Notes: generated by a model from the sequence alone, not told the origin. DNA of 53,106 nucleotides from Alphaproteobacteria bacterium (GCA_017307285.1 JAFKFI010000101.1:1-53106); one strand, 5' to 3'; counted from the first letter of the stretch, positions 16,283 to 25,073 are shown. A program made the numbers and translations.

Positions 16283-17467
16283 ATGCGTCATCGTTTGCTG
16301 GCGGCTGTCGCGGCCGCGTGTCTGAGCGCGGCGGCCAGTATCGGGATGGCGCAAGCCGCGGGCGCGACCCGTGGCGTCAGCGATAGCGAGATCACCATCG
16401 GCACCTACACCGACCTTTCCGGTGTGACGGCCATGTGGGGCGTCAACAACTCCAACGCCATCCGCATGGTGTTCGACGAGATCAACGCAAAGGGCGGGAT
16501 CAACGGCCGCAAGATCCACTACATCGTCGAGGACAACCAATACAACGTGCCGCGCTCCGTGCAGGCGGCCAACAAGCTGATCAATCGCGACAACGTCTTC
16601 CTGCTGCTCGCCAATGACGGCACGCCGATGAACAACGCGGTGCTGCCGGAGCAGCTCGAGAAAGGCGTGCCGAACATGTTCCCGCTGACCTCGGCGCGCT
16701 CGATGTACGAGCCGTACAACCGGCTGAAATTCGGCCTCTACGCCTCCTACTACGATCAGATGCGCGCCGGCGTGAAGCAGGTGCTGGAGCATGAGAACGT
16801 GAAGGCGCCCTGCGCGCTGTGGCAGGACACCGATTTCGGCCGCGACGTCATGGCGGGCGTCTACGCGCAGCTCAAGGCGATGAATGTGAAGCTGGTCGCC
16901 GAAGCCTCGCACAAGCCGACCGACACGGACTTCACCGCATCCGTCGCGAGAATGCGCGACGCCAAATGCGACTTCGTGTTCGTCGCCTCGATCGTGCGCG
17001 ACACCAACCTGATCATCTCGGTGGCGCGCAAGGGCGGCTGGAAGGTGCCGATGATGGGATCGGCCGCGACCTATGACGTGAACGTGGCCGATGTGCCGGG
17101 CAACGCCAACGAGGGCTTCCGCGCCATGACCCCGGCGCTCTACGTCTATCCCGACGATCCGCGCCCGGATATCCAGGTTTTCATGAAGGCGTACAAGTCG
17201 CAATTCGGGCACGAGCCCAACTGGGCGGCGGAGCTCGGCTACTCGGCGGCACATCTGCTGGCGGATGGGTTGCAACGCGCCGGCAACAACTTGACGCTGG
17301 ACAGCTTCATCGCCGGGATGGAAAGCATCAAGGACTACCACGACATGTTCGGCGCGCCGCCTGTCAGCTTCGGCCCAGGCATCCGCGTCGGATCGCAGAA
17401 ATCATACATGGTGACCGTGCATAACGGCCGCTGGGTGCCCGTTACCAAAGAGCCGATCGGCTACTGA
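16283..17467 (+). CDS. Liv-type ABC substrate-binding protein, tandem copy 1
   Basis: 394 residues with a Sec-type signal peptide ending near MAQAAGATRG. The type I binding fold opens SDSEITIGTYTDLSG, with NAKGGINGRKIHYIVEDNQY and the LTSARSMYEPYNRLKFG loop. The start at 16283 follows GAAGGGAGCACGGA. It captures a periplasmic ligand for the operon A permease. It is followed after 9 nt by a close paralogue. Compared with that copy, changes cluster in the middle (residues around 180-260), where ligand contacts of this fold often lie, so specificity may have split. Confidence 0.93.
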   Translation: MRHRLLAAVAAACLSAAASIGMAQAAGATRGVSDSEITIGTYTDLSGVTAMWGVNNSNAIRMVFDEINAKGGINGRKIHYIVEDNQYNVPRSVQAANKLINRDNVFLLLANDGTPMNNAVLPEQLEKGVPNMFPLTSARSMYEPYNRLKFGLYASYYDQMRAGVKQVLEHENVKAPCALWQDTDFGRDVMAGVYAQLKAMNVKLVAEASHKPTDTDFTASVARMRDAKCDFVFVASIVRDTNLIISVARKGGWKVPMMGSAATYDVNVADVPGNANEGFRAMTPALYVYPDDPRPDIQVFMKAYKSQFGHEPNWAAELGYSAAHLLADGLQRAGNNLTLDSFIAGMESIKDYHDMFGAPPVSFGPGIRVGSQKSYMVTVHNGRWVPVTKEPIGY

Positions 17468-17476
17468 AGGAGAAAC

Positions 17477-18652
17477 ATGAGAACTCGACGTTGGATGCTC
17501 GCGGCGGCAGTTGCCGTCGTGGGCCTGGGAACGGTCGCCGCGGTCGCGGCGACACGAGGTGTGACGGACAACGAAATCGTCATCGGCACATACACCGATC
17601 TGTCCGGCGTGACGGCCTCGTGGGGGGTGAACAACTCCAACGCCTATCGCATGGCATTCGATGAGCAGAACGCGAAGGGCGGCATCAACGGCCGGAAGAT
17701 CAAATACATCGTCGAGGACAACCAATATCAGGTGCCGCGCTCGGTGCAGGCCGCCAACAAGCTCATCAACCGCGACCACGTGTTCCTCATGGTAGCGAAT
17801 GGCGGCACGCCGATGAACAACGCCGTCATGCCCGAGCAGATCGAGAAAGGCGTCCCGAACATGTTCCCGCTGACCTCGGCGCGGTCCATGTACGAGCCAT
17901 TCAATCGGCTGAAATTCGGCCTCGCGTCCTCGTACTACGACCAGATGCGCGCGGGCGTGAAATACTTTGTCGAGCAGCGCGGCAAGAAGACGCTCTGCGC
18001 GGCCTATCAGGACACCGATTTTGGCCGCGACGTGATGAACGGCGTGTGGGACCAGACAAAGGCAATGGGCATCAAGCTCGCCGCCGAGACCACGCACAAG
18101 CCCACCGACACGGATTTCACCGCCTCGGTGGCGCGTCTCAGGGATGCCAAATGCGACCTTCTGCTGCTTGGCTCGATCGTGCGCGACACCAACCAGATCA
18201 TCGCCGCCGTGCGCAAGACAGGCTGGAAGGTGGACATGCTGGGGCCGGTCTCAGCCTATGACGAGGCGGTGGCCGACGTGCCAGGCGGGGCCAGCGAGGG
18301 CTTCTACGCGATGACCTCGGTGCTGTTCGCGACGCCGGACGACCCGCGCCCGGCGGTGCAGAAGTTCGTCAAGGACTACAAGGCGCTCTACGGCAAGGAC
18401 CCGAACTTCGCGGCGCAGATCGGCTACACCGGCGCGCAGCTCTTGATGGTCGGGCTGGAAAAGGCCGGCAAGGACCTGACGCTCGACAGCTTCATCACTG
18501 GCATGGAGAGCATCAAGGACTACAAGGACATCTTTGGCTCGCCGCCGATGAGCTTCGGCCCACACAAGCGCCAGGGCTCGAACGAATCTTTTCTTGCCCA
18601 GGTGCATAACGGCCGCTGGGTCGCGGTCAGCACCGAGCCGATCGGCTACTGA
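17477..18652 (+). CDS. Liv-type ABC substrate-binding protein, tandem copy 2
   Basis: 391 residues, signal peptide to about residue 27 (GTVAAVAATRGV), then the same fold and nearly the same landmarks as the gene before it: GTYTDLSGVTASWGVNNSNA, NLINR-type NKLINRDHVF, MFPLTSARSMYEPFNR, and the shared end VHNGRWVAVSTEPIGY. By eye about two thirds or more of the residues match copy 1, so this is a tandem duplication. A ribosome site GAAGGAGAAACATG precedes it. Likely last gene of operon A, with a strong hairpin just downstream. Confidence 0.93.
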   Translation: MRTRRWMLAAAVAVVGLGTVAAVAATRGVTDNEIVIGTYTDLSGVTASWGVNNSNAYRMAFDEQNAKGGINGRKIKYIVEDNQYQVPRSVQAANKLINRDHVFLMVANGGTPMNNAVMPEQIEKGVPNMFPLTSARSMYEPFNRLKFGLASSYYDQMRAGVKYFVEQRGKKTLCAAYQDTDFGRDVMNGVWDQTKAMGIKLAAETTHKPTDTDFTASVARLRDAKCDLLLLGSIVRDTNQIIAAVRKTGWKVDMLGPVSAYDEAVADVPGGASEGFYAMTSVLFATPDDPRPAVQKFVKDYKALYGKDPNFAAQIGYTGAQLLMVGLEKAGKDLTLDSFITGMESIKDYKDIFGSPPMSFGPHKRQGSNESFLAQVHNGRWVAVSTEPIGY

Positions 18653-18674
18653 AGCTGATCGCTTAAGCCGGACC

Positions 18675-18708
18675 GACAGCGCGGGCAGCTCCCACCTGCC
18701 CCGCTGTC
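18675..18708 (+). terminator. Hairpin at the end of operon A
   Basis: GACAGCGCGGGCAG and CTGCCCCGCTGTC-type arms pair across a short loop 23 nt after the second binding-protein stop. The stem is very GC-rich but no T run follows, so it may be a 3'-end stabiliser or an atypical terminator. Confidence 0.5.
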
Positions 18709-18826
18709 GAACCCCGCGACGTTGAAGGCCGGAGTGCAATGAACCGGCTTTGCGATTTTCCTCCGATGGCTGGCAACCGAAGGCTCACCGCGCGGTTGAT
18801 CGCATGAAGCTCAGGAGGACAACTCG

Positions 18827-19099
18827 ATGGATCAGGACCAACTCGCGGGCGGCGCCAGGGAGTTCGGCGGCAAGGTCAAGGATGCGGTGGGCGGCTTGAC
18901 GGGAGACGCCAAAACACAGGCCCAGGGCAAGCTCGACCAGATGACGGGAAAAATCCAACGCAACTATGGCGCGGCCGTCGACGCGGCGAGCGGCGGCATC
19001 GAAAGCCTGAGCGATCAGGTGCGCCAGCAGCCTATGGTTGCGTTGCTCGTCGCGGCAGCAATCGGCTGGGTCATCGGCCGGATCGGGCGTGCAATTTAA
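18827..19099 (+). CDS. CsbD family stress protein with C-terminal membrane anchor
   Basis: 90 residues. The N-terminal half (LAGGAREFGGKVKDAVGGLT, then AQGKLDQMTGKIQRNYG) is a CsbD domain, known as a general stress protein of unclear function. The C-terminal part (QVRQQPMVALLVAAAIGWVIGRIGRAI) is a Gly-rich transmembrane segment like those of ElaB/YqjD (DUF883), which would tether the protein to the inner membrane. AGGAGGACAACTCG before the ATG is a strong ribosome site. Single gene with a terminator downstream. I looked for an EcfG-type GGAAC/CGTT promoter and did not find a convincing one. Confidence 0.88.
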   Translation: MDQDQLAGGAREFGGKVKDAVGGLTGDAKTQAQGKLDQMTGKIQRNYGAAVDAASGGIESLSDQVRQQPMVALLVAAAIGWVIGRIGRAI

Positions 19100-19187
19100 A
19101 CTTTCGAGTAGGCCCTCCGGGATAAGCTAACCCGTCCCAGCGGGCACCGCCGAACGAGAGACTCTTCCGTCTCCACCACGATCGGCA

Positions 19188-19223
19188 GGCGGGAGCATCT
19201 GAGCGATGCTCCCGCCCTTATTA
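19188..19223 (+). terminator. Rho-independent terminator after the CsbD gene
   Basis: A 12-bp perfect stem (GGCGGGAGCATC / GATGCTCCCGCC) with the 5-nt loop TGAGC is followed by CTTATTA, about 90 nt past the CsbD stop. Confidence 0.75.
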
Positions 19224-19235
19224 CCGTGCATGGGT

Positions 19236-19258
19236 GACACCCGAACCGAACGGGTGTC
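19236..19258. other. Inverted repeat upstream of the MlaC/HpnM-like gene
   Basis: GACACCCG and CGGGTGTC form a perfect 8-bp inverted repeat around AACCGAA. It lies 36 nt after the terminator hairpin start and about 130 nt before the next gene, with CAAAAAAT a few bases downstream. It could be a second terminator stem or an operator. Confidence 0.35.
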
Positions 19259-19385
19259 CGCGGGCAAAAAATCGCCACATGGGGCTGCCTGACTGTGAAG
19301 GTCTTCACAGCGCGACTGCGCGCCAAGCGTCAGTCTCCCGCTCGTGAGCTTTCGCCGTTCGTGATTCTTTGCTGGAGGTGCCGTT

Positions 19386-20039
19386 ATGCCCGTGTCCCCG
19401 ATCGATCGCCGTGGCGCGCTCCGCCTCGCACTGGCCGGAATGGCCGCGCTGCCGCTGCTTGGCCGCTCAGGTTCGGTCTTCGCGGCAGGAGCCGAAGGCG
19501 CGCTCGGGCCGGTACAAGCATTCAACAACGCGCTGCTGGCCGCCATGAAGGCCGGCGAGCGTACGCCCTTCGCCCGCCGCTATGCCATGCTGGAGCCCGC
19601 GGTGGATCGCACGTTCGATCTCGACGCGATCCTGCGCGTTTCGGTCGGGCCGCACTGGTCGAACCTCCCGGCGGATCAGAAGGCAGCGCTGCAAACCGCG
19701 TTCCAGCGCTACACGGTCGCCAATTTCGTCGCCAATTTCGACGCCTACAAAGGTGAGACGATCGAGATTGATCCGCAAACCCGCAGTTTGGCGAACGGAG
19801 ATCAGGTCGTCACGACCCGGATCACGTCGTCCGGCGGGTCGCCGACGGTGCTCGCCTATGTGATGCGCCAGACCCCTTCCGGCTGGAAGGCAGTGGACGT
19901 GCTGGCCGACGGTTCGATCAGCCGGGTTGCCACCCAGCGGTCCGATTTCCGCGGCTTGCTGTCGAGCGGCGGCGGCTCGGCCCTGGTGGCAAGCCTGCAA
20001 AACAAGGTCGCCTCGCTATCGGGCGGCGCGATCGCCTGA
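19386..20039 (+). CDS. MlaC/HpnM-like periplasmic phospholipid or hopanoid transport protein
   Basis: 217 residues with a twin-Arg signal (DRRGALRLALAGMAALPLLG) ending near VFAAGA. The mature part has the MlaC/Ttg2D pattern: FDLDAILRVSVGPHWSNLPA, DQKAALQTAFQRYTVANFVANF, and a beta region with TVLAYVMRQTPSGWKAVDVL. Such proteins carry phospholipids between outer and inner membrane; the close homologue HpnM sits in hopanoid gene clusters. No mla or hpn genes adjoin, so the two cannot be told apart here. GGAGGTGCCGTT precedes the ATG. The last 24 nt overlap the convergent symporter gene. Confidence 0.85.
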   Translation: MPVSPIDRRGALRLALAGMAALPLLGRSGSVFAAGAEGALGPVQAFNNALLAAMKAGERTPFARRYAMLEPAVDRTFDLDAILRVSVGPHWSNLPADQKAALQTAFQRYTVANFVANFDAYKGETIEIDPQTRSLANGDQVVTTRITSSGGSPTVLAYVMRQTPSGWKAVDVLADGSISRVATQRSDFRGLLSSGGGSALVASLQNKVASLSGGAIA

Positions 20040-21527
20040 TCCGGCTGTCGTCGACGGGCTTCGCATTGCCGGCGAGGCCCGTCGGAACAGCGCGTGGTCG
20101 GCCCCGCTGACGACGCACAACGCCACCACATTCAAGATCAGGGCGACAATCCCGACATTGATGTCCTTGATCGCGCTCGGCCAAGCGGGGAATAGCGTGC
20201 CGAGCGTGCTATGCGTGAGGGTGATGCCGGCGACCGTCGCGACCCCCACGCAGATCCCCGCGAAGGCGCCCGACCGCGTGACTGGATTGTGTGGCGCGAG
20301 ACTCATCAGCAGCGACGGAAAAAGCTGGGTCACGAACGCGTAGCCCATCAGCAGCAGGGCAACGATGGTCTCGCCTCCCTGCAGGGTGAACCACACGGCC
20401 ACCAGCGCGACCAAGGGCACCAGCAGCCGTGCGGTCCGGGCGATGTGGTCATCATCCGCGCTGCGATGCAGCGCGCGGTAGATGTTGTTGGCCAGCAGCG
20501 TCGCCGCGGCCATCAGGATCATCGAGCCCGGCACCAGCGCGGTCAGCACGCCCGCCGCGCCGATCAGGCCAATCACCCAGGGGTCGAACGTCTTGATCGA
20601 AATGCGGAACAGCGCCAGGTCGATCTCCGGCCCCTTCAGTCCCGGCACTTGCAGAATGGCGGCGAAACCGACGAAGAATACGAACAGCAAGATCAGCTGA
20701 TACAGCGGCAGGATGATCGCGTTCTGCCGGAACACGCCCTCGTGCCGGGCCGTGTAGAGCGACCCGAACGTGTGCGGCCACATGTAGAAGCCGAGCGCGG
20801 TAAGCAGGACCGTGGAGATGAACCAGGCAACGCTCTCGCCATGCGCGGGGAGCGCCAGGAAGCCGGGCTTCGCCTGCTCGATCGCCGCGAACATCGCCCC
20901 GAAGCCGCCATAGTAGTGCAGCGGCAGATAGATGCCGAGGAACACCACCACGGCGAGGATCGCGCCGTCCTTGAGCGCCGCCGTCCAGGCCGAGCCGTGC
21001 ACGCCTGAAACCATGACATAGGCCGTCACCACGGCGGCGCCGACCCAGATCGCCGCCGCGTTCGGAATGGCACCGTACGAAGCCGTCCCGACAATGATGC
21101 CGAGCCCCTTGAGCTGCAGCACCATATAGGGGATCAGCGCGACGATGCCGACGATCGAGACCAGCACGCCAAGCGCTTGGCTCTCGTATCTGGCGACGAA
21201 GTAGTCCGGCTGCGAGATCAGGCCGTGTTCGCGCGCATAGCGCCAAATCGGCGGCAAGAGCCAGTAGGACATCACGAAAGCCAGGCAGCCATAGGCCAGG
21301 ATGTACAAAGCCGGCCCGCCGCGTCCGTAGGCGTAGCCGCTGCCGCCCAGGAAGGTGAAGGTCGTGTAGATCTCGCCGGCCATCAGCAGGAACACAAGGA
21401 ACGCACCGAAGCCGCGCCCTCCGACGGTCCATTGCTCGAGGTTCATGTCCTTGCCGCGCCGCGCCCGCAGACCGAGCGCCAGCGCGAGCAGGACGGTCGC
21501 GGCAATGATGATCAGCGCGGCGCTCAC
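20016..21527 (-). CDS. Sodium:solute symporter family transporter (SSS)
   Basis: 503 residues, about 13 hydrophobic helices. The N-terminal WTVGGRGFGAFLVFLLMAGE and FTFLGGSGYAYGRGGPALYI, and GFYMWPHTFGSLYTAR in mid-protein, match the SSS family near monocarboxylate or pantothenate-type carriers (MctP/PanF-like). It imports an organic acid with Na+ or H+ across the inner membrane. The start is GTG at 21527, overlapping the stop of the DUF3311 gene as GTGA, so the two are translationally coupled. The ligand is unassigned. Confidence 0.92.
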   Translation of the reverse strand: MSAALIIIAATVLLALALGLRARRGKDMNLEQWTVGGRGFGAFLVFLLMAGEIYTTFTFLGGSGYAYGRGGPALYILAYGCLAFVMSYWLLPPIWRYAREHGLISQPDYFVARYESQALGVLVSIVGIVALIPYMVLQLKGLGIIVGTASYGAIPNAAAIWVGAAVVTAYVMVSGVHGSAWTAALKDGAILAVVVFLGIYLPLHYYGGFGAMFAAIEQAKPGFLALPAHGESVAWFISTVLLTALGFYMWPHTFGSLYTARHEGVFRQNAIILPLYQLILLFVFFVGFAAILQVPGLKGPEIDLALFRISIKTFDPWVIGLIGAAGVLTALVPGSMILMAAATLLANNIYRALHRSADDDHIARTARLLVPLVALVAVWFTLQGGETIVALLLMGYAFVTQLFPSLLMSLAPHNPVTRSGAFAGICVGVATVAGITLTHSTLGTLFPAWPSAIKDINVGIVALILNVVALCVVSGADHALFRRASPAMRSPSTTAGSGDRAAR

Positions 21528-21718
21528 GCGTCGCCGTCCTCTCGACGATTCGCCGGATCAAAACGATAGACGATGGCCATGATCGCCGAGGTAAGCAGGA
21601 TCCAAAGCAACAGCCACGCCAGGATCAGCGGCAGCCCCAGGACGAATGGTTCGACGCGATTGAAGAACGGTGTCCCGACGAGAATCCCGAGGAAGGGCAG
21701 GACAGCCAGAAAGCGCAT
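21524..21718 (-). CDS. DUF3311 small membrane protein
   Basis: 64 residues starting at ATG 21718 (MRFLAVLPFLGILVGTPFFN). Two hydrophobic helices, with the second (LPLILAWLLLWILLTSAIMA) followed by IVYRFDPANR, match DUF3311. These proteins are regularly encoded just before an SSS transporter and are probably a small accessory subunit; function is not established. A longer in-frame extension upstream has no protein character. It overlaps the symporter start by 4 nt. Confidence 0.88.
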   Translation of the reverse strand: MRFLAVLPFLGILVGTPFFNRVEPFVLGLPLILAWLLLWILLTSAIMAIVYRFDPANRREDGDA

Positions 21719-21861
21719 GACGAGCACCGTTCGCGGTTGATCGAACCCGCTGGCCGCAGCTCGTGCGGGAGAAGGTTGCAACGCGGCATACAATACAGGG
21801 ATTTGCGGAACAGGCGAACGGGCCGGGCAGTCGCGGGTTTCTCCGGGAAGGAGGGCCGAAC

Positions 21862-22392
21862 ATGGAGCGAGACCAAACCGACCCGAGCGCCGATCCAGGT
21901 CCTGTCGAGGAGAACGTCGCCGCCGTGGCAGGGCTGGAAGCCGAAGCACTAGGGCGCCGCACGACGGCGGACCGGGCCTCGGATGCGATCGCAGCTTTCG
22001 TCGGCACGATCGGCTTCGTGGCCCTTCACCTCGTCTGGTTTGCCCTCTGGGCGTCGATCAACACCGGACTGATCCCGTTCGTCCCGGCATTCGATCCTTA
22101 CCCATTCCAGCTTCTTTGCATGATCGTGTCGATGGAGGGTGTCCTCCTCGCCACCTTCGTCCTCATCAAGCAGAACCGTATGAGCTACCTCTCAGACCGG
22201 CGGGCGCATCTCGATCTCCAGGTCAATCTGCTGGCCGAGCGGGAGGTCACCCGGCTGCTACAAATCACGGGAGAGATCGCCCGGCGGGTCGGCGTGACCG
22301 ATCCGCCCCTCCTCGCCGACGAGATGGTGGAGGAGACGAAGGTGGAGAAGCTTGTGACGGAGCTTGATCGCGGGCTCGCCGAGGAAGAATGA
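21862..22392 (+). CDS. DUF1003 membrane protein
   Basis: 176 residues from ATG 21862 behind GGAAGGAGGGCCGAAC. DUF1003 features are all present: RASDAIAAFVGTIGFVALHL and a first membrane helix with WFALWASINTG, a PFQLLCMIVSMEGVLLATFV second helix, then QNRMSYLSDRRAHLDLQVNL and a charged helical tail. The family is of unknown function, found in many proteobacteria. The in-frame upstream extension to 21763 is not supported. Topoisomerase IB follows after 30 nt and may be cotranscribed. Confidence 0.92.
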   Translation: MERDQTDPSADPGPVEENVAAVAGLEAEALGRRTTADRASDAIAAFVGTIGFVALHLVWFALWASINTGLIPFVPAFDPYPFQLLCMIVSMEGVLLATFVLIKQNRMSYLSDRRAHLDLQVNLLAEREVTRLLQITGEIARRVGVTDPPLLADEMVEETKVEKLVTELDRGLAEEE

Positions 22393-22422
22393 ACCGATAG
22401 CCGGCAGGCGAGTTCGCGCGTT

Positions 22423-23547
22423 ATGCACGCAACCCTGTACCACGCGCCGACGAGCCCGCCCGCTCACGACAGCCCCGCTGACCCCGCTGCCGCGGCTCGT
22501 GCGGCGAAGCTGCGCTATGTCTCCGACAAGCAGCCCGGCATTCAGCGCAGGCGCGCGGCAAACGGCTTCACCTACCTCAACCCAGACGGCTCCGAAGTCA
22601 CCGACGAGGACACGCTCGCCCGTATTCGCAAGCTCGCGATCCCGCCGGCCTACGAGGGCGTATGGATCTGCCGCGTCCCAAACGGCCATCTCCAAGCAGT
22701 CGGCCGGGATGCGCGCGGGCGCAAGCAATACCGCTATCACCCGCGCTGGCGGCTGATTCGCGACGAAACGAAATTCGGCAGGATGCTGGTGTTCGGCCGC
22801 ATCCTGCCGGAAATCCGCCGACGCGTGGCGGAGGACCTGGCCCATCCGGGGTTGCCACGCGAGAAGGTGCTGGCAGCCATCGTCCGGCTGCTGGAGATGA
22901 CGCTCGCTCGTGTCGGCAACGAGGAGTACGTCAAGGCCAACCACAGCTTCGGCCTGACCACGCTGCGCAACCGGCACGTTCGGGTGGACGGCAACCGCCT
23001 CGCCTTCGACTTTCGCGGCAAGCACGGCATCAAGCACCACATCGACCTGCGCGATCGCCGCTTGGCGCGAATCGTGAAGCGCTGCCGCGACATTCCAGGC
23101 CAGGATCTGTTCCAATATTTGGGTGAGGATGGCGAACCGCATTCGGTCGACTCGGAAGACGTTAACGACTACCTCCGCGAAATCTCCGGCGAGGAGATCA
23201 CCGCCAAGGATTTCCGCACCTGGGCCGCGACCAACCTGGCGGCGCTGGCGCTGACCGAACTGGAGGCGTTCGACACCCAGGCCAAAGCCAAGAAGAACGT
23301 GGTGCACGCTGTCGAGGCGGTGGCGAAACTGCTCGGCAACACCCCGGCGATCTGCCGCAAATGCTACATCCACCCAGCGATCTTCGACGGCTACCTGGAC
23401 GGCAGCCTGCTCGAAGGGCTGAAATCGCGGGCCGACGAGACGCTGGATCAGCCGGCCAGCGGACTGAGCGCCGAAGAGACAGCCGTAGCGGCATTTCTGA
23501 GCAAGCGCCTCGGCGAGACGATCGAGGGCCAAAAGCCGGCCGGCTAA
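22423..23547 (+). CDS. DNA topoisomerase IB (bacterial, poxvirus-like)
   Basis: 374 residues. The N-terminal domain has GFTYLNPDGSEVTDEDTLAR and IPPAYEGVWICRVPNGHLQA. The catalytic domain has RVGNEEYVKANHSFGLTTLR, the FRGKHGIKHHIDLRD stretch, DFRTWAATNLA and the active Tyr315 in ICRKCYIHPAIF. The enzyme relaxes supercoils through a 3'-phosphotyrosyl nick. Length and motif order fit complete bacterial TopIB, which is common in environmental alphaproteobacteria as an accessory topoisomerase. Confidence 0.93.
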   Translation: MHATLYHAPTSPPAHDSPADPAAAARAAKLRYVSDKQPGIQRRRAANGFTYLNPDGSEVTDEDTLARIRKLAIPPAYEGVWICRVPNGHLQAVGRDARGRKQYRYHPRWRLIRDETKFGRMLVFGRILPEIRRRVAEDLAHPGLPREKVLAAIVRLLEMTLARVGNEEYVKANHSFGLTTLRNRHVRVDGNRLAFDFRGKHGIKHHIDLRDRRLARIVKRCRDIPGQDLFQYLGEDGEPHSVDSEDVNDYLREISGEEITAKDFRTWAATNLAALALTELEAFDTQAKAKKNVVHAVEAVAKLLGNTPAICRKCYIHPAIFDGYLDGSLLEGLKSRADETLDQPASGLSAEETAVAAFLSKRLGETIEGQKPAG

Positions 23548-23607
23548 GCGGTTGGAAGCCTCGCGACGATGGCGCAGAGTAAGACGCCGTGTTCGCGGAG
23601 CCAGCCG

Positions 23608-24987
23608 ATGCAAGCAAAGGACGTCCTATCCGCCCTGTGGCGCGAAGCCGGGATGCCAGCGAGCGCGCTGGACACTATCGAGTTGACCGGGCGCGACCCG
23701 ATCCTCCCATCCTCCTTTGCCGTGGGCACCGCCGCGCAGTCGAGCATCGCGGCCTCGGCACTCGCTGCGGCGGAGATCGGGTTCCTGCGCGGCGGGCCAC
23801 GTCAGCGCGTCGCGATCGATATGCGCCACGCGGCCGTCGAGTTCCGCTCCGAACGCTACCTCAAGGTCGACGGCAAGCCGTTGGGAGATCCCTGGGACAA
23901 GATCGCCGGGACCTATTGCTGCGGCGACGGCGGCTGGGTTCGGCTCCACACCAATTTCCCCCACCACCGCGATGGCGTGCTGCGCTTGCTGGGGTGCGAC
24001 TACGACCGCAACGCCGTGGCCCACGCTCTCCAAGGCTGGACCGCGCAAGCAGTTGAGGACGCGCTTGCCGAAGCCGGGCTGGTCGGCTCGCGGATGCGAA
24101 GCTTCGCGGAGTGGGACGAACACCCGCATAGCCGGGCGCTGGCCGTGCAGCCGGTGGTTGCAATCGAACGGATTGGCGACGCCCCACCCCGGCTATCGCG
24201 AGGTGCCTCGCGGCCGCTCGAAGGCCTGCGGGTGTTGGACATGACGCGGGTGATCGCCGGCCCGGTCTGCGGCCGGACGCTCGCCGCGCATGGAGCGGAC
24301 GTACTGCTGATGACCGCGCCGCACCTGCCCTCCGTCGGCATCGAGGACACGTCGCGCGGTAAACTGTCCGCCCAGCTCGACCTGCGCGATCCGGCTGCCA
24401 AGGAAATCTTCGCCGAATTGCTGCGCGGGGCGGACATATTCGTGCAAGGCTACCGGCCCGGCGGAGTACAGGCGCTCGGCTTCGGCCCGGAGCAAGCGGC
24501 GGCACTGCGGCCGGGGATCGTCTGCGTCTCGCTTTCCGCCTATGGGCATCTCGGCCCCTGGTCGGCCCGACGCGGGTTCGACAGCCTGGTCCAGACCGCG
24601 ACGGGCATCAACGCGGCGGAGGCCGAAGCAGCCGGCATCGACGAACCGAAGCCTCTTCCGGCGCAGGCACTGGACCACGGCTCGGGCTACCTCATGGCCT
24701 TCGGCGCGCTCGCTGCCCTGCACCGCCAGGCAACCGAGGGCGGGAGTTGGCTGGTCCGCGTCTCGCTCGCACGCACCGGGCACTGGCTGCGCAGCCTGGG
24801 TCGCGTCGAGAACGGGCTTGCGACGCCCGACATACCGGCGGACGCGATTGGCGATCTGACGGAGGAGAGCAACTCCGGTTTCGGCCGCCTCACCGCGATC
24901 CGCCATGCGGGACGGCTCAGTGAAACCCCGCCACGCTGGACCCGCCCTGCCGTACCGCTCGGGACTGATCCGCCACGTTGGCCATGA
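23608..24987 (+). CDS. Class III CoA-transferase (CaiB/BaiF family)
   Basis: About 459 residues from the ATG at 23608 (MQAKDVLSALWREAGMP); an ATG 13 codons upstream is possible. The N-terminal 190 residues form a degenerate half (AAVEFRSERYLKVDG, LHTNFPHHRDGVLRLLG). The second half begins LEGLRVLDMTRVIAGPVCGR and holds SLSAYGHLGPWSARRGFDSLVQTATG, in which the Asp matches the catalytic position of the family. These enzymes move CoA between carboxylic acids. It closes the segment before operon B across a 224-nt gap. The acyl substrate is unknown. Confidence 0.88.
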   Translation: MQAKDVLSALWREAGMPASALDTIELTGRDPILPSSFAVGTAAQSSIAASALAAAEIGFLRGGPRQRVAIDMRHAAVEFRSERYLKVDGKPLGDPWDKIAGTYCCGDGGWVRLHTNFPHHRDGVLRLLGCDYDRNAVAHALQGWTAQAVEDALAEAGLVGSRMRSFAEWDEHPHSRALAVQPVVAIERIGDAPPRLSRGASRPLEGLRVLDMTRVIAGPVCGRTLAAHGADVLLMTAPHLPSVGIEDTSRGKLSAQLDLRDPAAKEIFAELLRGADIFVQGYRPGGVQALGFGPEQAAALRPGIVCVSLSAYGHLGPWSARRGFDSLVQTATGINAAEAEAAGIDEPKPLPAQALDHGSGYLMAFGALAALHRQATEGGSWLVRVSLARTGHWLRSLGRVENGLATPDIPADAIGDLTEESNSGFGRLTAIRHAGRLSETPPRWTRPAVPLGTDPPRWP

Positions 24988-25044
24988 GCCGCCAACCACC
25001 GAATCCGTCCGCGGCACAACCCCCTCAGACGCATTGCGGAGTTG

Positions 25045-25073
25045 CGAACGATCACCCGAGCGGCTAGCGTTCG
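25045..25073. promoter_or_regulatory. Inverted repeat upstream of operon B
   Basis: CGAACG and CGTTCG are spaced by 17 nt in the 224-nt leader of operon B, about 140 nt before its first gene. The arms are short, so this is a weak candidate operator. I see no other strong signal between 24988 and 25211. Confidence 0.2.

Noticed and set aside
15902-17341. A 479-codon antisense frame over the ligase end and binding protein 1
   Set aside because: Val/His/Arg-rich shadow; similar shadows occur behind the other two binding proteins of this family.
18653-18826. Hidden small gene or sRNA between operon A and the CsbD gene
   Set aside because: Only the hairpin and a ribosome site are visible; no promoter or conserved frame.
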